Source: Ignavibacteria bacterium (lineage in GTDB: Bacteria; Bacteroidota; Ignavibacteria; Tepidaquicellales; OLB5). From it: 7,731 nucleotides of DNA. The position numbers and the translations under genes are program-made. Under the pieces are notes generated by a model, which ran no database searches, had not been told where the DNA came from, and saw only the letters and a list, made by a program, of their open reading frames with translations. The DNA lies in contig JAUQWT010000267.1 in NCBI GenBank assembly GCA_030835005.1, positions 1 through 7,731 on the forward strand, written 5' to 3'. This document shows, piece after piece, positions 5,256 to 7,731 of this stretch (its first letter is position 1; every line of letters starts with the position of its first letter).

Positions 5256-6623
5256 TTACACTATACCGTAAGCAAGCATTGCATTTGCTACTTTAATGAA
5301 TCCGCCAATGTTTGCTCCTGTGAGGTAATCGCCTTTTTTGCCGTATGCATCTGCAGTATCAAGGCATGTTTTGTGAATGCTCTTCATTATTCCAAGAAGT
5401 TTTGCATCAACTTCTTCGCGGCTCCACATTAGGCGCATGCTGTTCTGGCTCATTTCAAGTCCTGATACAGCTACTCCGCCTGCGTTAGCAGCTTTTGCCG
5501 GTCCGTACAGGAAGTTATTCTCCTGGTAGATCTTAATAGCATTCAGATCGCTTGGCATATTTGCTCCTTCGGATACGCAGTAACAGCCTGCTGCAGCAAG
5601 ACCCTTTGCAAGAGTCTCATCCAGCTCATTCTGCGTTGCGCATGGAAGCGCGATATCAACTTTCAGGCCGTGTTCTTTCACAACTTCCCAAACGCTTTTG
5701 CCTTCGTAGTATTTTACATTGTGTTTATCAGCGTATTCTTTAATTCTGCCGCGGCGGTTGTTTTTAAGATCGAACAAGAATGCCAGCTTGTTTGCATCAA
5801 TACCTGATTCATCTACTATTGTGCCGTTTGAGTCTGAAGCAGTAATGGGTATGCCGCCCAGTTCGTTTACTTTTTCTATTGCATACTGCGATACATTACC
5901 TGAGCCGCTTACAGCGACGCGTTTGCTCTTGAATTCCTGTCCGCGTGTTGCAAGCATTTCTGCAGCAAAGTAAACTGTCCCGTAACCTGTGGCTTCCGGC
6001 CTTATTAAGCTTCCGCCGTAAGAAAGTCCTTTGCCTGTTAATACTCCGGTGTGCTCATTTACAATTTTTTTGTAATAGCCGTACATATAACCGATCTCTC
6101 TTCCGCCAACACCAATATCTCCGGCCGGTACATCTCTATCCGGTCCGATATGACGGAATAATTCTCTCATAAAGGCCTGGCAGAAACGCATTACTTCATC
6201 ATCGGATTTACCTTTAGGCTCGAAATCACTTCCGCCTTTTCCGCCGCCCATAGGCAGTGTGGTTAAAGCATTCTTAAAGATCTGTTCAAAGCCAAGGAAT
6301 TTAAGGATACCAAGATTAACGGAAGGGTGGAATCTTAAACCGCCTTTGTAAGGACCGATCGCATTATTAAACTCAACTCTGAAACCGCGGTTAACCTGAA
6401 CTTCACCTGCATCATCTACCCAGGGTACTCTGAAAAGTATTGCCCTATCGGGAACAACTATTCTCTCATATATTTTTGCTTTTACAAATTCAGGGTGTTT
6501 GCTTACAGTTGGCTCTAATGTTGTAAGTACTTCTTCTACTGCCTGGAAAAATTCGGGTTGCGCTGTATCTTTGATTTTAACTTTTTCAATTACTTCTTTA
6601 ATTACTGAAGAAGATTTTGCCAT
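5256..6623 (-). CDS. gdhA: Glutamate dehydrogenase, hexameric (NADP-type)
   Basis: GdhA catalyses reversible reductive amination of 2-oxoglutarate with ammonia to glutamate, linking nitrogen assimilation to the TCA cycle in the cytosol. The 455-residue length matches hexameric small-subunit GDHs (about 450). The substrate-binding half holds PYKGGLRFHP (K93), FLGFEQIFKNALT (K117), the GLFV signature PMGGGKGGSDFEP with catalytic K129, and PAGDIGVGGREIG with catalytic D169. The cofactor half has the Rossmann motif GSGNV at 240-244 and ITASDSNG after the second strand, as in E. coli-type enzymes, which favours NADP(H), although specificity is inferred. The C-terminal part, with SEGANMP and the helix through NAGGVAVSGLEMSQN, is intact. 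The start is secured by a strong Shine-Dalgarno 7 bases upstream. It has its own promoter and terminator, so it is probably monocistronic, and is divergent from the zinc-ribbon gene. Confidence 0.97.
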   Translation of the reverse strand: MAKSSSVIKEVIEKVKIKDTAQPEFFQAVEEVLTTLEPTVSKHPEFVKAKIYERIVVPDRAILFRVPWVDDAGEVQVNRGFRVEFNNAIGPYKGGLRFHPSVNLGILKFLGFEQIFKNALTTLPMGGGKGGSDFEPKGKSDDEVMRFCQAFMRELFRHIGPDRDVPAGDIGVGGREIGYMYGYYKKIVNEHTGVLTGKGLSYGGSLIRPEATGYGTVYFAAEMLATRGQEFKSKRVAVSGSGNVSQYAIEKVNELGGIPITASDSNGTIVDESGIDANKLAFLFDLKNNRRGRIKEYADKHNVKYYEGKSVWEVVKEHGLKVDIALPCATQNELDETLAKGLAAAGCYCVSEGANMPSDLNAIKIYQENNFLYGPAKAANAGGVAVSGLEMSQNSMRLMWSREEVDAKLLGIMKSIHKTCLDTADAYGKKGDYLTGANIGGFIKVANAMLAYGIV

Positions 6624-6630
6624 TGGTTTG

Positions 6631-6636
6631 CTCCTT
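6631..6636 (-). promoter_or_regulatory. gdhA: Strong Shine-Dalgarno of gdhA
   Basis: The - strand reads AAGGAG, within AAAAGGAGC, with a 7-base spacer to the gdhA ATG. This is the only canonical Shine-Dalgarno in the window; the other genes have A-rich or weak leaders. It fixes the gdhA start and suggests high translation. Confidence 0.8.
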
Positions 6637-6700
6637 TTAGCGTGGTTAATTTGATAGGTTCAGGGGAGTCGTTTTGTGTAAAAATCCCTGTTTTCATATA

Positions 6701-6732
6701 CAAAATTACTATTTTTTTAATGTTTTAAACAA
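6701..6732 (-). promoter_or_regulatory. gdhA: Predicted promoter of gdhA
   Basis: On the - strand, TTG (6732-6730) is followed after 21 bases by TAATTTTG (6708-6701), an exact match to the Bacteroidota -7 consensus TAnnTTTG, with spacing in the known 17-23 range. The leader to the ATG would be about 70 bases. The -33 TTG is directly abutted by a dyad (see 6732-6745). Confidence 0.6.
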
Positions 6733-6745
6733 TGACATTAGTCAT
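6732..6745. promoter_or_regulatory. Dyad ATGAC-N4-GTCAT next to the gdhA -33 element
   Basis: ATGAC at 6732-6736 and GTCAT at 6741-6745 form a perfect 5-bp inverted repeat around ATTA. It touches the TTG of the predicted gdhA promoter from the upstream side, an activator-like position, and lies about 108 bases upstream of the divergent zinc-ribbon gene. The half-sites match those of the dyad at 4420-4436 with one base less in the centre. The protein that might bind is unknown. Confidence 0.35.
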
Positions 6746-6789
6746 AAACTTCTCATACATTATCATATCTCAATACTTTTTTCAGAAAA

Positions 6790-6822
6790 TTGCGTTTAAA
6801 TACTTTAAATAAACTATATTTG
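6790..6822 (+). promoter_or_regulatory. Predicted promoter of the zinc-ribbon gene
   Basis: TTG at 6790-6792 is followed after 22 bases by TATATTTG at 6815-6822, an exact match to TAnnTTTG with spacing inside the known range. The leader to the ATG at 6853 would be about 24-30 bases, which fits a short untranslated region. Confidence 0.6.
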
Positions 6823-6852
6823 TCATAACCAATTTCAAAATATTAGTTATTT

Positions 6853-7731
6853 ATGAAAATCAAGAAGTTTACTTGTATCAATTGCGGCGCACCCAAGGTA
6901 AACGAATATAAATCTCCATACATAATGTGTGATTACTGCGGGTCGTTTACCGATATTGATTTTACATTAGGGCTTGATAAATGGAATGAATCAACCAGCA
7001 AGACCCTGAATTATCAGTATAACAAGATAGAAGTAATGAACCGTATCCAGGCAGCATTACAAAGAGGCGATAAGAAAGAATATTACGACCTGCAAAGAAG
7101 CTACTGGGATTATTATTACCGCACATACCCGGCTTACCTGCCGCCTTCGATCGATGATGGCTATAAGTACAGAGACTACCTTGATGTTTGCGCTGAATCA
7201 AGCACAGAGTACGGCTTTGATACCAAGTGGCAGGAGTACGGCATTAAGCAGCAGCAATTACAGAATTCTCTTTCATACTATCAAACAGGAGGAGCAACAA
7301 AGGTTAACAGTGAAGGTTTCTTTAAGCTTGCAGAATTTTTTCTGGGAATGACAAAAGAAGGGATGCGGGTGTTTTACGACAATCCAAAGTATGCTGTCAT
7401 GCACGATCTAATTCCTGAGCAGGTTCATCTGAAAATGAAGCTTTCTATGTTTGTGCAGGTGTGGATTCCATATTTGACCGAAGAAGATCAGGACAAGTTT
7501 TTGAAGATGACGGGATTCAATATGCAGTATGTAGAAATCGAAAAACCTGCCGGAAGAACAGGAGAGTGTGAGCATTGCAAAGCCGAAATTTATATTCCTG
7601 AGGGTTCATTTAAGGTGCATTGTGAAAGCTGCCACAAGACAACGAAAGTTCAGCAGGTGTTTAAGTGTATGTCATGCGGCGCAGAAAATAAAGTGCCGGA
7701 GTATCCCGCAAAGCCAATTGACTGCGAATTC
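6853..7731 (+). CDS. Multi-zinc-ribbon protein of unknown function (3' end outside window)
   Basis: The frame opens at ATG 6853 and runs 293 codons to the right edge without a stop. The N-terminal zinc ribbon is C8-x2-C11-x14-C26-x2-C29, followed by GSFTDIDF. A central region, about 37-235, carries no cysteine pairs, is rich in aromatic and charged residues (a Y/W-rich stretch near 77-100) and looks mostly helical. The C-terminal part has a second ribbon, C239-x2-C242-x14-C257-x2-C260, and the start of a third, C272-x2-C275-x15-C291, cut by the window end. I do not recognise a named family. Zinc ribbons flanking a helical body suggest a nucleic-acid or protein-binding adaptor, but the function is not known. 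No signal peptide or membrane segment is visible, so it is probably cytosolic. The start is supported by a good promoter about 30 bases upstream and by the ribbon beginning at residue 8; no Shine-Dalgarno is seen. Confidence 0.82.
   Translation, partial: MKIKKFTCINCGAPKVNEYKSPYIMCDYCGSFTDIDFTLGLDKWNESTSKTLNYQYNKIEVMNRIQAALQRGDKKEYYDLQRSYWDYYYRTYPAYLPPSIDDGYKYRDYLDVCAESSTEYGFDTKWQEYGIKQQQLQNSLSYYQTGGATKVNSEGFFKLAEFFLGMTKEGMRVFYDNPKYAVMHDLIPEQVHLKMKLSMFVQVWIPYLTEEDQDKFLKMTGFNMQYVEIEKPAGRTGECEHCKAEIYIPEGSFKVHCESCHKTTKVQQVFKCMSCGAENKVPEYPAKPIDCEF

Noticed and set aside
5244..6172. Several + strand open frames opposite gdhA
   Set aside because: gdhA is full length with all catalytic residues; these are shadows of its codon bias on the other strand.
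6962..7351. Open frames on both strands overlapping the zinc-ribbon gene
   Set aside because: The long + strand frame from 6853 has a coherent cysteine pattern and promoter, so the shorter overlapping frames are by-products.
7726..7731. Window ends exactly on GAATTC, suggesting an EcoRI clone boundary
   Set aside because: Other GAATTC sites occur inside the window (for example near 1061, 4723 and 7262) and the left end has none, so this is probably chance.

Overview
The window is about 7.7 kb of AT-rich bacterial chromosome (roughly 40% GC by eye), probably from the Bacteroidota/Ignavibacteria (FCB) side of the tree. Three things suggest this: Bacteroidota-type promoter matches (TTG, a 17-23 base spacer, then TAnnTTTG) in divergent intergenic regions; mostly weak or absent Shine-Dalgarno sequences; and secreted beta-propeller and lipoprotein genes of the kind common in that group. 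This assignment is inference, because no rRNA or marker gene is present.

Layout, left to right. (1) The C-terminal tail of an unknown + strand gene (2-112). (2) A + strand lipoprotein with a complete von Willebrand factor A (VWA) MIDAS site (291-1256). It is preceded by a 9-bp inverted repeat over its ribosome binding site and followed by a strong intrinsic terminator. (3) A gene-poor spacer, then a + strand SAM methyltransferase with an N-terminal zinc ribbon (1586-2521, possibly from a TTG at 1541). (4) Convergent to it, on the - strand, a secreted seven-repeat beta-propeller (2596-3540) lying downstream of a classical short-chain dehydrogenase (3612-4319). (5) A divergent intergenic region with a small dyad, then a + strand pair: a DUF2200 protein (4534-4905) and a 64-residue stand-alone KOW protein (4947-5141). 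(6) On the - strand, a full-length hexameric-type glutamate dehydrogenase, gdhA (5256-6623), with its own promoter, Shine-Dalgarno and terminator. (7) Divergent from gdhA, a + strand multi-zinc-ribbon protein of unknown function that runs off the right edge (6853-7731).

The genes do not form one pathway. GdhA links ammonia to glutamate, the VWA lipoprotein and the propeller are cell-envelope or exported proteins, and the remainder are an orphan methyltransferase, an orphan dehydrogenase and small conserved proteins. I see no mobile element, CRISPR array, tRNA, rRNA or defence cassette.

The most notable non-coding signals are the possible translation-control hairpin ahead of the VWA gene and two similar ATGAC-N4/5-GTCAT dyads. 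One dyad lies in the SDR/DUF2200 divergent region, and the other abuts the predicted -33 element of gdhA. The most notable protein is the one at the right edge, with two complete zinc ribbons of identical spacing and the start of a third.
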